From contig NZ_WRPK01000006.1 of the NCBI RefSeq assembly GCF_009755815.1, positions 248,001 to 312,000 of the forward strand: DNA of 64,000 nt, given 5' to 3'. The stretch comes from Flavisphingomonas formosensis. Lineage in GTDB: Bacteria; Pseudomonadota; Alphaproteobacteria; Sphingomonadales; Sphingomonadaceae. Both the position numbers and the translations under genes were made by a program. This document shows positions 27,368 through 37,036 of this stretch, piece after piece. Position 1 is the first letter of the stretch, and every line of letters starts with the position of its first letter. Below the pieces are notes generated by a model. The model saw only the letters and a program-made list of their open reading frames with translations, had not been told where the DNA came from and did no database searches.

Positions 27368-27392
27368 CGCCGCCGGTGTGTTGCCGGCGGCG
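27368..27392 (+). terminator. GC-rich hairpin after the Wzc-like gene
   Basis: CGCCGCCGG (27368-27376) and CCGGCGGCG (27384-27392) form a perfect 9-base stem with a 7-base loop, 70 bases after the stop. The T-run is poor, so it may terminate or attenuate. Confidence 0.5.
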
Positions 27393-27456
27393 TTCGGCTG
27401 GGTGAGGCCCTGATGCCGGGCTCCGGTCGGGCAGACTATCGGGAAAGGACGAATAG

Positions 27457-28491
27457 ATGCATGTCTTGGTGACCGGATCGGCCGGTTTCATCGGTTTCCA
27501 TCTGGCGCGACGTCTGCTCGATGACGGGCACTCCGTAACCGGCTTCGATGGCATGACCAGCTATTACGATGTCGCGCTCAAGCAGGATCGCCTCGCCCTG
27601 CTCGAGCGCTCGGCCGATTTCCGGTTCGTCCAGGGCATGCTGGAAGATCGCGCGGCGCTGGCCGGTGCTGCCCGGCTGCGGGAACCCGAGGTGATCGTCC
27701 ATCTCGGCGCCCAGGCCGGGGTGCGCTATTCGATCGAGGCGCCTCAGACCTATATCGAGAGCAATCTGATGGGCTCCTGGTCTGTGCTCGAGCTGGCCCG
27801 CGAGATCGCGCCACGGCATCTGCTGATGGCCTCCACATCGTCCGTCTATGGAGCGAACGCGCATATCCCCTTCGGCGAATGCGACCGCGCCGACGAGCCG
27901 CTGAGCCTCTATGCTGCGACCAAGAAAGGCATGGAGGCGATGGCGCACAGCTATGCGCATCTGTTCGCCATTCCCAGCACCATGTTCCGCTTCTTCACCG
28001 TCTACGGGCCGTGGGGCCGGCCCGACATGGCGTTGTTCAAGTTCGTCGACGCCATATCGGCCGGCCGTCCCATCGACGTCTACGGCCACGGCAGGATGGC
28101 GCGCGATTTCACCTTCATCGGCGATCTCATCGAGTCGATCGTACGCCTGATCGGCATCGTGCCGGACGAGGCCAATCGGCAGACGGCCGTCGCCGACACG
28201 CTCTCGCGCAACGCGCCCTATCGGGTGGTGAACATTGCCGGCGGCCACCCCACGCCGCTCATGGATTTCATCGCCGCGATCGAGGCGTGCCTGGGCCGCA
28301 AGGCCGCGCTCAACATGATGGAGATGCAGCCGGGCGACGTGCCGCGGACCTTCGCGGATCCGGCCCTGCTGAAAGCGCTTACCGGCTATGTTCCAGGCAC
28401 GCCGGTGACGGCTGGCGTCCGCGCCTTCGTCGATTGGTATCGCGATTACCGTCGGGAGAGGGTCGCGATGCCGCTCAGCATTCCCGCCTGA
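27457..28491 (+). CDS. UDP-glucuronate 4-epimerase-like SDR
   Basis: A 344-residue extended SDR. NAD motif [16 protein letters not shown], Ser/Thr in MASTSSVYG, catalytic YxxxK in [10 protein letters not shown]. The string [18 protein letters not shown] is characteristic of UDP-GlcA 4-epimerases (CapI/Gla type). The reaction would give UDP-galacturonate. The UDP-glucose dehydrogenase at 44219 makes the substrate, so the EPS probably contains a uronic acid. AAAGGA lies upstream of the ATG. It is convergent with the flippase gene, and both stops lie in a shared hairpin. Confidence 0.9.
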   Translation: MHVLVTGSAGFIGFHLARRLLDDGHSVTGFDGMTSYYDVALKQDRLALLERSADFRFVQGMLEDRAALAGAARLREPEVIVHLGAQAGVRYSIEAPQTYIESNLMGSWSVLELAREIAPRHLLMASTSSVYGANAHIPFGECDRADEPLSLYAATKKGMEAMAHSYAHLFAIPSTMFRFFTVYGPWGRPDMALFKFVDAISAGRPIDVYGHGRMARDFTFIGDLIESIVRLIGIVPDEANRQTAVADTLSRNAPYRVVNIAGGHPTPLMDFIAAIEACLGRKAALNMMEMQPGDVPRTFADPALLKALTGYVPGTPVTAGVRAFVDWYRDYRRERVAMPLSIPA

Positions 28492-28504
28492 CTCCGCGTC
28501 AGGC
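28486..28504. terminator. Hairpin spanning two convergent stop codons
   Basis: GCCTGAC (28486-28492) and GTCAGGC (28498-28504) form a perfect 7-base stem with a 5-base loop. The epimerase TGA and the flippase stop both lie in the stem, so one element could serve both transcripts. Confidence 0.5.
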
Positions 28505-29881
28505 GTCGGCTACTGCGAGCGCCGGCGCCGGCGCCGGCCGCGCCTGCTTCAGCCCGCGCCGCAGGGCGAGTGAGAGGCCGCCGAGCCAGATCATGCCGAA
28601 CATCACCTGGGCGATGTTCGCGCCCATCGCCCCGAACAGCTCGATGAGCGGCGCGACCATCAGGTAGAAGGCCAGCGTCGAGGCCAGCACGGTCCGTAGC
28701 ACGGCCGGCTGCAGGCCCATGGAGAGCAGCCCGGCCCGGCTGGCGGCGCCGCTGATGGTCAGCGAAACGGCGAAGATCTGGACCGTCAGCAACGGCGCGG
28801 CCGCGACGAATTTGGCGCCGGCGGTCGCACTGATCGCATAATGGCCCAGCAGGAACGCCCCGACGCAACACAGGCCGCCGAAACTCGCGAGCACCAGCTC
28901 CATCCGCAGGATCAGCCCGATGAATTTCGAACGCTGCCCCGCTGCCCACATCCGGCTCAGATCCGGATAGACCACTGCTTCCACCTGGCTGCCGACCTGC
29001 TGGACGACACGGCTCACTTTCTTGGTGAGCTGGTACATGCCCGCTGCCGCCGGATCCACCAGCCAGCCGACGACGAGCGTATCGAGCTGCTGCGCGCTGC
29101 TCCAGATGGTGAGCGAGACGTTCGCGCCCCAGGTGAAGCGCCAGATGTCGGGGAAGCGTGCGGTGATGCCGCGTAGCCTGGCCGACCAGATGCGGCGCAA
29201 GCCGCGGCGATGCAGGATCGCGATCGAAACGAGGATGTTCAGCATCGATCCCAATATCTGGGTGAGCAACCAGACGAGGATCCAGCCGAGCAGTCCCGCG
29301 CCGGCATAGAAGGCCAGTCCGCTGGCCAACAGGCGGGCCAGCGAGGTGATGATCTGCAGTCGCGCATAGACGCGGAAGCGATCCGAAAGCCGGAAGACCG
29401 CGGTAGCGGTCCCGTTGAAGTTGAAAAGCAGCGAAACCATGAACAGCAGCGCCAGTGCCACGTGCGGCCAGGAAATGTTCAGTACGAAATGGCCGAGAAT
29501 CGCCAGGAGGCTTGCCATGGCCCAGGCTGCGCTGCTTCCCGCGCAGTCCAGCGCCAGTCCATATTTGTAGAGCGAGCGCAGGTCGTCCCGCCGCTCGATC
29601 TCGTCAAGCGGCGCGCCATAGCGGATGATCGGCTGCCAGGACTGGAAGCTCAGCAGCCGCTCGCAAGCCTGCCCTAGGGTGAGGATGAGGGCCAGGACGC
29701 CATAATCCTGCGGCCCCAGCGATCGTGCGGCGAGCGCGATCGAGACGAGGCTGAGCACCACCGAGGCCGACGTGCCGGTGAGCAGATGGAAGACCGCCGC
29801 CATCCGGCGATGCCGCAGCGTCCGCAGCGCTCGCGCAATGAAATGGCGGGGTGCGGTCTCCCCTCGCTGTTCGGTTTGCAT
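28499..29881 (-). CDS. Wzx-like lipid-linked oligosaccharide flippase
   Basis: 460 residues with about twelve to fourteen hydrophobic segments and few polar loops, the polysaccharide-transporter (MOP superfamily) pattern. It starts after a basic cytoplasmic leader with VFHLLTGTSASVVLSLVSIALAARSLGPQDYGVLALI, where the ARxLGPxDYG motif is typical of Wzx proteins. Its role is to move undecaprenyl-linked repeat units to the periplasm for the Wzy-like polymerase. GAAGGAC lies upstream of the ATG. It is transcribed alone, opposite to its neighbours. Confidence 0.9.
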   Translation of the reverse strand: MQTEQRGETAPRHFIARALRTLRHRRMAAVFHLLTGTSASVVLSLVSIALAARSLGPQDYGVLALILTLGQACERLLSFQSWQPIIRYGAPLDEIERRDDLRSLYKYGLALDCAGSSAAWAMASLLAILGHFVLNISWPHVALALLFMVSLLFNFNGTATAVFRLSDRFRVYARLQIITSLARLLASGLAFYAGAGLLGWILVWLLTQILGSMLNILVSIAILHRRGLRRIWSARLRGITARFPDIWRFTWGANVSLTIWSSAQQLDTLVVGWLVDPAAAGMYQLTKKVSRVVQQVGSQVEAVVYPDLSRMWAAGQRSKFIGLILRMELVLASFGGLCCVGAFLLGHYAISATAGAKFVAAAPLLTVQIFAVSLTISGAASRAGLLSMGLQPAVLRTVLASTLAFYLMVAPLIELFGAMGANIAQVMFGMIWLGGLSLALRRGLKQARPAPAPALAVADA

Positions 29882-30021
29882 CGTGGTCCTTCACGAAATT
29901 CTGCCTGCCAAATCGATGGTCCGTCTTTCCGCCAATGGCGCGCGTTCTTAAGATTTAACTCAGAAGAGCGCGCCTTTTGGCCCGGTGCAGGCAGTATGAT
30001 GGCCTCGACAAGGGGGCGTTG

Positions 30022-30897
30022 ATGACCATCACCGCAAGCAGATTTTTCTCCACCGATCCCGGTCAATTGACCCCGGAAGTGGAAGATCGGTTCTTCACTG
30101 CGCTGAAGACCGGAAACAACACGTTCAAACGTACGGCGAGCGATCGCTTCGAAAGACTCGACGAACGCTGCGCGCAGCGTTTCCGGAAGACAGGCACCGT
30201 ACTCCGCGAAGTGCTGGACATCGGCATTTCGTCCGGCGCCACGACCCTGGCGCTGAGCGAGTGCCTGAACCGTGCCGGCCAGAACCCGCGCATCACGGGA
30301 ACGGACCTGTCGCTCACCGCCTATCTGCTGCCTGTCGGCGGCGGAATGCAGGTGCTCGTCGACGAGCAGGGCAATCCGATGCAATATGAGATGTTCGGCA
30401 GGGCGCTGCGCGCCTGGACGCGCCGGGCGGATTATTTCACCGGGATGATCGGGGTCCACGGCCTGCTGCGTATGGCGACGAGGGGCGCGATCCGCCGGCA
30501 ACTCGAACGTGGCGACCGCGAGGGGCATGCGGTGCGCCTGCTGACCCCTCGGCTTCTCCGCCATCCGGATATCTCGATCGAAAAGAACGACATCTTTCAG
30601 CGCACCGAGCATTTCGAGAGCCGGTTCGATTTCATCCGGGCGGCGAACATCCTCAACCGCGGCTATTTCGACGAAGCGGCGCTGCGGCTCGCGCTCACCA
30701 ACGTCGCGCGCTATCTGGCAGGGCCGGGCGCGTGGCTGCTCGTCGGGCGAACGAGCCGCAGCGGCACGGCGTCGACATTGTTTCGCGTGGCGCCGGACGG
30801 AAGGCGCTTTGTCCTCGTCGAACGATCCGCCGGCGGTTCCGAAATCGAACGGCTCGTGCTGTCGACCCCCGTGCCGCCGGCCGCGGCTGCGGCGTGA
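30022..30897 (+). CDS. Class I SAM-dependent methyltransferase-like protein
   Basis: 291 residues. VLDIGISSGATTLALSE resembles the SAM-binding glycine loop of class I methyltransferases. An acidic residue follows in TGTDLSLTAYLL, and FDFIRAANILNRGYF sits where motif IV/post-IV is expected. The rest is not similar to a family I recognise. The start at 30022 has AAGGGGG six bases upstream; an upstream in-frame start at 29977 does not. It is joined to the next GT4 gene by a TGATG overlap, so a sugar or lipid-linked substrate in EPS assembly is likely. Confidence 0.68.
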   Translation: MTITASRFFSTDPGQLTPEVEDRFFTALKTGNNTFKRTASDRFERLDERCAQRFRKTGTVLREVLDIGISSGATTLALSECLNRAGQNPRITGTDLSLTAYLLPVGGGMQVLVDEQGNPMQYEMFGRALRAWTRRADYFTGMIGVHGLLRMATRGAIRRQLERGDREGHAVRLLTPRLLRHPDISIEKNDIFQRTEHFESRFDFIRAANILNRGYFDEAALRLALTNVARYLAGPGAWLLVGRTSRSGTASTLFRVAPDGRRFVLVERSAGGSEIERLVLSTPVPPAAAAA

Positions 30898-32111
30898 TGG
30901 CGAGCCGGGTCTGTTTTCCCTTCGTCGGCTCGGATGTCGGCGGAAGCCACGTCTCGGCAGCGGGCCTGATCCGTCATCTCGATCCGTCCCGCTTCGAGCC
31001 GATCGTGCTTCTACAGCATGGCCGCGGGCGGATCGCGGAATTGTTCGATGACGCCGGAATTGCCTATCGCGCCGCCCCGATCACGGCCGAATTGGTGCAT
31101 GGCCAACCCGTCAGGCCGGTTTCGGCGCTGAAGCTGATGACCGCGGCACCGCGCCTCGCGCGCTTTCTGCGCAATTGGAAGGTAGACATCCTCCATTGCA
31201 ACGACGGGCGGACGCTGGCGACCTGGGCGCTGGCGGCGCGTATCGCGGGCGTGAAGCTGCTCTGGCATCATCGCGGCTCGCCGCGGGCGATGGGGCTGCG
31301 CCTGCTGGCGCCGGCGATCGCGGACAAGGTGGTGACCGTCTCGAAATTCGCGGCCCCGCGCCCGGGCTGGTATTCGGCCGCACCGCGCACCAGCGTGATC
31401 CACAGCCCATTCGATACCGCGATCGAGATGGACCGCCGTTCAGCGCACGAGGCGCTGCTCGGCCTCCTGCCGCGGGTGCGGCCCGACACGCGCATCGTCG
31501 GTTTCTTCGGTGCGTTGATCGATCGCAAGCGCCCGCTGCTGTTCGTCGACGCCATCGCTGCCATGCGCCGCGCCACGCCTTCGGAGGACGTACGCGGCGT
31601 GATCTTCGGCCAATCCTTCGACGGCATGGAAATGCGGGTCGCGGAGCGCGCCGCGGCGTTGGGAGTCGGAGATGCCGTGCATGTCCTCGGCCATCGCAGC
31701 CCAGGGCCCTTCTGGCTGGCGGGCTGCGATCTCCTGATGGTGCCGGCGGTGGACGAGCCGTTCGGACGCACGCTGGTCGAGGCGATGCTGGTCGGAACGC
31801 CGGTCGTCGCCACCGCGTCCGGCGGAAATATCGAGGCGATCGATCATGATCGCACCGGCCTGCTCGTGCCTGCCGAAAATGCGGAGGCGCTCGGGGCAGC
31901 CTGCCTCGCCCTCATCGCCAATCCGACGCGATGGTCCCGCCTTGCGGTAGCCGCGCGCGCCGACGCGCAATCGCGCTTCGGCGAGGCGCGGCATGCCGAA
32001 GCGATCATGTCGGTCTACGCCGACATGCTGGCCGGCGCGATCGCCGCAGACTCTCATGGTGGCCAAGTGTCGCCGGCAAGGAGCCACGTCAATGACAGCC
32101 ATTTCCAGTGA
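30897..32111 (+). CDS. Glycosyltransferase family 4
   Basis: 404 residues. N-terminus RVCFPFVGSDVGGSHVSAAGLIRHL, then ILHCNDGRTLATWALAARIAGVKLLWHHRG, typical of GT4 acceptor domains. The donor-binding half has GFFGALIDRKRPLLFVDAI and VPAVDEPFGRTLVEAMLVGTPVVATASGGNIEAI with the E-x7-E motif. The start overlaps the methyltransferase stop by one base. The end overlaps the GT-C gene by 20 bases. Specificity is unknown. Confidence 0.88.
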   Translation: MASRVCFPFVGSDVGGSHVSAAGLIRHLDPSRFEPIVLLQHGRGRIAELFDDAGIAYRAAPITAELVHGQPVRPVSALKLMTAAPRLARFLRNWKVDILHCNDGRTLATWALAARIAGVKLLWHHRGSPRAMGLRLLAPAIADKVVTVSKFAAPRPGWYSAAPRTSVIHSPFDTAIEMDRRSAHEALLGLLPRVRPDTRIVGFFGALIDRKRPLLFVDAIAAMRRATPSEDVRGVIFGQSFDGMEMRVAERAAALGVGDAVHVLGHRSPGPFWLAGCDLLMVPAVDEPFGRTLVEAMLVGTPVVATASGGNIEAIDHDRTGLLVPAENAEALGAACLALIANPTRWSRLAVAARADAQSRFGEARHAEAIMSVYADMLAGAIAADSHGGQVSPARSHVNDSHFQ

Positions 32112-33705
32112 GACGGTGCTTCGCACGTCGCCATCCCGTCCGGCGTCGAACGCCGCTCTCGTGCAGACGATCGCGCGCTGCGCGGCGCTGAGCCTCGTCA
32201 TCGGCCTGTTCGGCCGGATCATGACCTTTCCGCTCAATCATGACGAGCAGATCCATGTCGTGGCCGCCCGGCTGTTCCTGCGCCAGCCGCTCTACGAAGC
32301 GCTCGGATATAATCATCTCCCCGGGCTCCCGCTGCTGCTGGGGGGTTTCTATGCGTTGAGCGGGACCGATCATTTCCTCCAGGCAGGCCGCCTGCTGATC
32401 TTCCTGTGCTGGCTCGCGACCTTGCTGCTCACCTGGGTCGTCGCCTTGCATCACACGGGCGACAGGCGCATCGGAGTCGCGGCTGTGCTGCTCCTTGCCG
32501 CAGGGGCGCTGCTCGGACCGGCGGGCATGCTCGTCACCAATAATTTCCTTCCCATCCCCTTCGCGCTGCTCGGCATCCATCTGTTGATCGTCGCGCTCGA
32601 AGGCGATGGGGTGCGTCCGTCGCTGATATTCTCGGCCGGCATCGCCATCGGCTTCGCAGTGATCCTCAAGATCAGCTACGTTTTTCTCGTGCCCCCGATC
32701 CTGCTGGCAGCGCTGGTGGCGAAGGAGGGGCTGAGCGTCCCTATCCGTCTGCGCGAGATCCTGTTGCCCCTTGCGGTCGGTGGACTGATCGGCGGGCTGC
32801 CCGGTTTCATTGTGCTCTTCAGCGATCCGGCGGGCCTCTACGCACACACGGTACGCTATTTCACCGGGGGGCATCTCGCTTATTGGCAGCAGTCGACTGA
32901 TCCCAAGGCGATGTCGCTGGCAGCGAAGATGCTGGTGGCGGAGGGCGTGTGGTTTGCCGGCGGCGGCCTGCTGACCACCGTCCTCGTCGTCAGCGTCGGG
33001 CTCATCCTGCGGCGGACAAATCCGGCCGCGATGCGCTGGTGGCCGATCCCTTTTGTCGCCCTGATCGCGCTGTTCGCGGCGGCCGGTTCCTTCGCGCCGA
33101 CACCCGCCTTCCCCCAATATTATGAGCCGCCGCTGCCTTTCGCGATCCTGCTGTTCATCCTCATGTTCCGTCAGCTGGATGAAAGCGGCCGGCGCACCGT
33201 GCGCCTGATCGCGGCTGCGGCCGGAGCCGCGGCGCTGCTGATCATCGTGCCGCGGGTGCTGCCGAATATTCCGGATGCGGTGCGGCCGTCGGTATGGACG
33301 GGAAACATACTGCATAATCAGGGCAAGCATATTCGCAGCCTGCTTCCCGACGCGGCGGCAACCGGCAAGGTGGCGACGCTCGCGCCGATCGTCGTGGTGG
33401 AAGGCGGCATGCCCATCTATCGCGAATTCGCCGCGGGTCCGTTCGTCTATCGTGTGGCGGACTATCTTTCGCAGGCCGACCGGCGTCATTTCACGACGAC
33501 GTCGCCGAGCGATCTCGCCCGGTTCCTCGATGCCGATCCGCCAGCCGCGGTGATCACCGGGCGCGAGCCCGCGCTCGATCCGGCGTTCGTCGAATTCGCC
33601 CGGTCCCGCGGCTATCGCCAGGTGGACACTGGCGATCCCAGGACCTCGCTTTTCGTCCGGCCGCTCGTCGCGGCGAGCCGGCCGGCATCCAGGACGGCCG
33701 CCTGA
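32092..33705 (+). CDS. GT-C (GT39/ArnT-like) membrane glycosyltransferase
   Basis: 537 residues with about ten to eleven membrane spans and a soluble C-terminal region from about residue 420. Between the first two spans lies FPLNHDEQIHVVAARLF, where the Asp-Glu pair matches the catalytic acid site of GT-C enzymes such as ArnT and PMT. These use polyprenyl-phosphate sugars as donors at the periplasmic face. GGAG precedes the ATG at 32092; the longer frame from 31993 is discounted. It sits directly before the dideoxyhexose genes and a GtrB/GtrA pair, so it is a candidate for the final periplasmic transfer. Confidence 0.75.
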   Translation: MTAISSETVLRTSPSRPASNAALVQTIARCAALSLVIGLFGRIMTFPLNHDEQIHVVAARLFLRQPLYEALGYNHLPGLPLLLGGFYALSGTDHFLQAGRLLIFLCWLATLLLTWVVALHHTGDRRIGVAAVLLLAAGALLGPAGMLVTNNFLPIPFALLGIHLLIVALEGDGVRPSLIFSAGIAIGFAVILKISYVFLVPPILLAALVAKEGLSVPIRLREILLPLAVGGLIGGLPGFIVLFSDPAGLYAHTVRYFTGGHLAYWQQSTDPKAMSLAAKMLVAEGVWFAGGGLLTTVLVVSVGLILRRTNPAAMRWWPIPFVALIALFAAAGSFAPTPAFPQYYEPPLPFAILLFILMFRQLDESGRRTVRLIAAAAGAAALLIIVPRVLPNIPDAVRPSVWTGNILHNQGKHIRSLLPDAAATGKVATLAPIVVVEGGMPIYREFAAGPFVYRVADYLSQADRRHFTTTSPSDLARFLDADPPAAVITGREPALDPAFVEFARSRGYRQVDTGDPRTSLFVRPLVAASRPASRTAA

Positions 33706-33891
33706 CAGGCGGAAAGAAGTGTCCTTTCACGGCGACGAAGGTCTAATTCTTTAGAGAGGTGTTGCGCTCGATGGGGTTGTGGCCGCTCCCGATTGGCTGC
33801 TGGTCTAATGCCACTGCGCCCGCCGGTCGTCGCCGAGTTTCGGTATCATTCACGACAATCCGGAATCTCCAGATTATTGGGGGGAGTAGCG

Positions 33892-34701
33892 ATGAAAACG
33901 GTTCTGCTGGCGGGTGGATTGGGCTCTCGCCTTTCCGAAGAGACGGTACGTATTCCGAAGCCGATGGTCGAAGTCAGCGGCAGACCGATCATGCTCCACG
34001 TGATGGATATATACAGCCATTGGGGGCACAATGATTTCATCATCGCCTGTGGCTACAAATGCATGACGATGAAGGCATTCTTCAACAACATGCATCTCCT
34101 CAACAATGATTTCACCATCCGGATCGATACTGGCCGCGTGGAGCTGAAGCCGAGCCGCAACGTCGAATGGAACGTATCGGTGGTCGATACCGGCGAACTC
34201 ACCATGACCGGCGGTCGCCTCAAGCGACTGCGCGACTGGATCGGGGACCAGACCTTCATGGTCACTTATGCCGATGGCGTCGGCAATGTCGATATCGAGG
34301 CGCTGCTCGATCTTCATCGCTCGCATGGCGGCCTCGCCACGGTTACTGCGGTGCAGCCACCGGCCCGTTTCGGTAGCCTCGAGCTGGAGGGCAACCGCGT
34401 CGCCCGTTTCGCGGAGAAGGTCACCAGCTACGAGACCTGGATCAATGGCGGCTTCTTCGTCTTCGAACCGGGCGTCTTCGACTATCTCGATGGCGATCAT
34501 GAGCCGCTCGAGCAGGCGCCGCTCGCCCGCCTGGCGCAGGACGGGCAACTCTTCGCGTATGAGCATCGCGGCTTCTGGCATCCGATGGATACGGTGCGCG
34601 ATCGCGAGCAGCTCGAGCGGCTCTGTGCCGGTACGCCGCCTTGGCTGAGCTTCGAGCGCGAGGCCAGTGTCGCCGCCGCCCGGCCGATGATCTATGCCTG
34701 A
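33892..34701 (+). CDS. rfbF: Glucose-1-phosphate cytidylyltransferase
   Basis: 269 residues. The N-terminal nucleotidyltransferase signature is LLAGGLGSRLSEETVRIPKPMVEV. The family-typical HVMDIYSHWGHNDFIIACGYK, VTYADGVGNVDI and WINGGFFVFEP follow. It makes CDP-glucose from CTP and glucose-1-phosphate, the entry step to CDP-3,6-dideoxyhexoses. Length matches RfbF (about 257). GGGGGGAG lies before ATG 33892. It heads a seven-gene operon in which nearly all genes overlap. Confidence 0.95.
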   Translation: MKTVLLAGGLGSRLSEETVRIPKPMVEVSGRPIMLHVMDIYSHWGHNDFIIACGYKCMTMKAFFNNMHLLNNDFTIRIDTGRVELKPSRNVEWNVSVVDTGELTMTGGRLKRLRDWIGDQTFMVTYADGVGNVDIEALLDLHRSHGGLATVTAVQPPARFGSLELEGNRVARFAEKVTSYETWINGGFFVFEPGVFDYLDGDHEPLEQAPLARLAQDGQLFAYEHRGFWHPMDTVRDREQLERLCAGTPPWLSFEREASVAAARPMIYA

Positions 34702-35824
34702 GGCGGCTTGGGACGACGCGCGCCTGGGGGATGCGCTGGCCGGCAAGCGTGTGCTGGTGACGGGACATAGCGGCTTCAAGGGAGGATGGCTCTGCCTCTG
34801 GCTGGAGGCGCTCGGTGCAGAGGTCGTCGGCGTGTCGCTGCCGCCGCCGTCGGGGCTGACCTTCTACGACGCGGTCGGCCTTGGCGAGCTGGTCGACAGC
34901 CGCTTCGCCGATATCCGCGATGCCGGCGCGCTGGCGGAGGCGACGCGCGGCATCGATGCGGAGCTCGTGCTGCATCTCGCGGCCGAGCCGATCGTGCGCC
35001 GCTCGCACCGCTTTCCGGCCGAAACCTTCGCCACCAACGTGACCGGTACCGCCCATATTCTCGACATTGCCCGGGCAATGCCCTCGCTGCGCGCGGTGAT
35101 CGTCGTGACGAGCGACAAATGCTATGACAATCGCGAGTGGGACTGGCCCTATCGCGAGACGGACCGTCTCGGCGGCGGCGATCCGTACAGCGCCTCGAAG
35201 GCCTGTACGGAAATCGTCGCGGATTGCTATAGGCGGACCTGGTTCCGTGATCCGGCAGGGCCGCGTCTCGCCACGGTGCGCGCGGGTAATGTCATCGGCG
35301 GCGGCGATTGGGCGGAGGACCGGCTGGTTCCGGACATCGTGCGTGCCGCCAGCGGCGGCCCGGCGCTGATCCTGCGCAATCCGCGCAGCATCCGGCCGTG
35401 GCAGCATGTTCTCGAGCCGCTTTCCGGCTATTTGCTGCTCGCCGCGCGGTTGATGCAGGACGATGGCGCGCGGTTCGCGGACGCCTGGAATTTCGGGCCT
35501 TCGAGCGACGGCGCGATCGACGTTGAGACGCTGGCCAGGGCCATCATGGCGGCGTCCCCGGCGCTCGATCTGCCGATCCGCTTCGGCGGGGGCGGGGATG
35601 ACTGTCGCGAGGCGGTCATGCTGCGTCTCGACAGCAGCAAGGCCCATCATGAACTCGGCTGGCGGCCCCGGTTATCGAGCCGCGCCATGCTCGGTTTCAC
35701 CGCAGACTGGTATGCCGCCCACTTGCGCGGCGATGCCGACATGCGTGCCGCCAGCCGAGACCAGCTGAACGCCTATTCGGCGCTGCAATCGTCCAATCAG
35801 GGGGAGCTTCTTCAATGCGGGTGA
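34694..35824 (+). CDS. rfbG: CDP-glucose 4,6-dehydratase
   Basis: A 376-residue extended SDR. VLVTGHSGFKGGWLCLWLEALGAEVVG is the RfbG-specific NAD loop. TSDKCYDNREWDWPYRETDRLGGGDPYSASKACTEI carries the catalytic Thr/Asp and YxxxK, then GNVIGGGDWAEDRLVPDI. The product is CDP-4-keto-6-deoxyglucose. It overlaps rfbF by 8 bases and the next gene by 10. Confidence 0.96.
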   Translation: MPEAAWDDARLGDALAGKRVLVTGHSGFKGGWLCLWLEALGAEVVGVSLPPPSGLTFYDAVGLGELVDSRFADIRDAGALAEATRGIDAELVLHLAAEPIVRRSHRFPAETFATNVTGTAHILDIARAMPSLRAVIVVTSDKCYDNREWDWPYRETDRLGGGDPYSASKACTEIVADCYRRTWFRDPAGPRLATVRAGNVIGGGDWAEDRLVPDIVRAASGGPALILRNPRSIRPWQHVLEPLSGYLLLAARLMQDDGARFADAWNFGPSSDGAIDVETLARAIMAASPALDLPIRFGGGGDDCREAVMLRLDSSKAHHELGWRPRLSSRAMLGFTADWYAAHLRGDADMRAASRDQLNAYSALQSSNQGELLQCG

Positions 35825-37035
35825 ATTACGGACAGAGCGTACATGGAGAAGCGGAGATCGAGGCGGTCACCGCCGCCCTGCGCAGCTCCACCCAGATGGG
35901 AAAGAATGTCCGTGCGATGGAGGAGCGCGTCGCCGCGCTGTTCGACAAGACGCACGGCATCATGGTCAATTCGGGGTCCTCGGCCAATTATCTGGCGATG
36001 GAGCTGCTTGGCCTGCCCGCGGGCAGCGAGGTGATCACGCCGGCGCTCACCTTCGCGACCACCGTCGCGCCGATCGTGCGGCAGGGGCTCGTCCCGGCCT
36101 TCGTCGATGCCGCGGAGGCGACCTATAATATCGATGCCGAAGCGATCGAGGCGATGATCGGGCCGAAGACGCGCGCGATGATGATCCCCTCGCTGATCGG
36201 CAATCTGCCCGATTGGGATCGCATCCGCCAGATCGCCGACGCGCACGGCCTGATGGTGATCGAGGACAGCGCCGACACGCTCGGTGCGACGCTCGGAGGC
36301 CGCAGTACCGGCTCCCGGTCCGATATCAGCACGACCAGCTTCTATGGTTCGCACGTGATCAATGCCGCGGGAAATGGCGGCATGCTCTGCGTGCGCGACG
36401 ATGAGCTCGCCCGCCGTGCACGGCTGTTGCGATCCTGGGGACGGACCTCGTCCTTGTTCGTCGAATCCGAATCCATCGAAACCCGGTTCGACGTCGATAT
36501 CGACGGCATCGAATATGATGCCAAGTTCATGTTCGAGGCGCTCGGTTACAATCTCGAGCCATCGGAAATGGGTGCGGCATTCGGACTCGTCCAGCTCGAT
36601 AGGCTGCAGACCAACATAGAGTGTCGCATCGCGAACTTCGCACGCCAGCGCGACTTTTTCGAGCAATATGAGGATTGGTTCCTGTTGCCGCGGGAATTGG
36701 AGGGTGCGCGCACCGGCTGGCTGGCCTTCCCGCTCACCTTGCGGGATACGGCACCCTTCACCCGGCGCGAAATGCAGATCTGGATGGAGAGCAACGACAT
36801 CCAGACACGTCCCGTCTTCACCGGCAACATCGCGCGCCAGCCGGCGATGAAGGGCATAGCGTTCCGCCAGCCGGAGGCGGGGTGCCCGGTTGCCGATGCT
36901 GTGATGCGCGGCGGGATCCTGCTCGCCTGCCATCACGGTCTCGACGATGCGCAGATCGATCATATGCACGCCACCTTCCGGGCCTTCGCGAACCGGTGGG
37001 CCGAACGGCCCCTCCTGCGCGCCGCCGTGGCGTGA
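35815..37035 (+). CDS. rfbH: CDP-4-keto-6-deoxyglucose 3-dehydratase (RfbH/E1- or ColD-like), His in place of PLP Lys
   Basis: A 406-residue DegT-fold protein. The cofactor segment reads TTSFYGSHVINAAGNGGM, with His180 at the place of the Schiff-base Lys. That replacement defines the PMP-dependent sugar 3-dehydratases E1/RfbH and ColD. Early motifs VNSGSSANYLAMELL and PALTFATTVAPIV match RfbH. Length is nearer ColD (388) than E1 (437), and I cannot confirm the four-cysteine iron-sulfur site, so the electron source is unclear. Neighbours rfbF and rfbG make CDP-4-keto-6-deoxyglucose, which favours the RfbH assignment. Confidence 0.88.
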   Translation: MRVNYGQSVHGEAEIEAVTAALRSSTQMGKNVRAMEERVAALFDKTHGIMVNSGSSANYLAMELLGLPAGSEVITPALTFATTVAPIVRQGLVPAFVDAAEATYNIDAEAIEAMIGPKTRAMMIPSLIGNLPDWDRIRQIADAHGLMVIEDSADTLGATLGGRSTGSRSDISTTSFYGSHVINAAGNGGMLCVRDDELARRARLLRSWGRTSSLFVESESIETRFDVDIDGIEYDAKFMFEALGYNLEPSEMGAAFGLVQLDRLQTNIECRIANFARQRDFFEQYEDWFLLPRELEGARTGWLAFPLTLRDTAPFTRREMQIWMESNDIQTRPVFTGNIARQPAMKGIAFRQPEAGCPVADAVMRGGILLACHHGLDDAQIDHMHATFRAFANRWAERPLLRAAVA

Positions 37036-37036
37036 C

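Noticed and set aside
32092-33705. Considered as ArnT (aminoarabinose transferase)
   Set aside because: Only the GT-C fold and the Asp-Glu site are visible. No other arn genes are present, and the neighbours make a dideoxyhexose.
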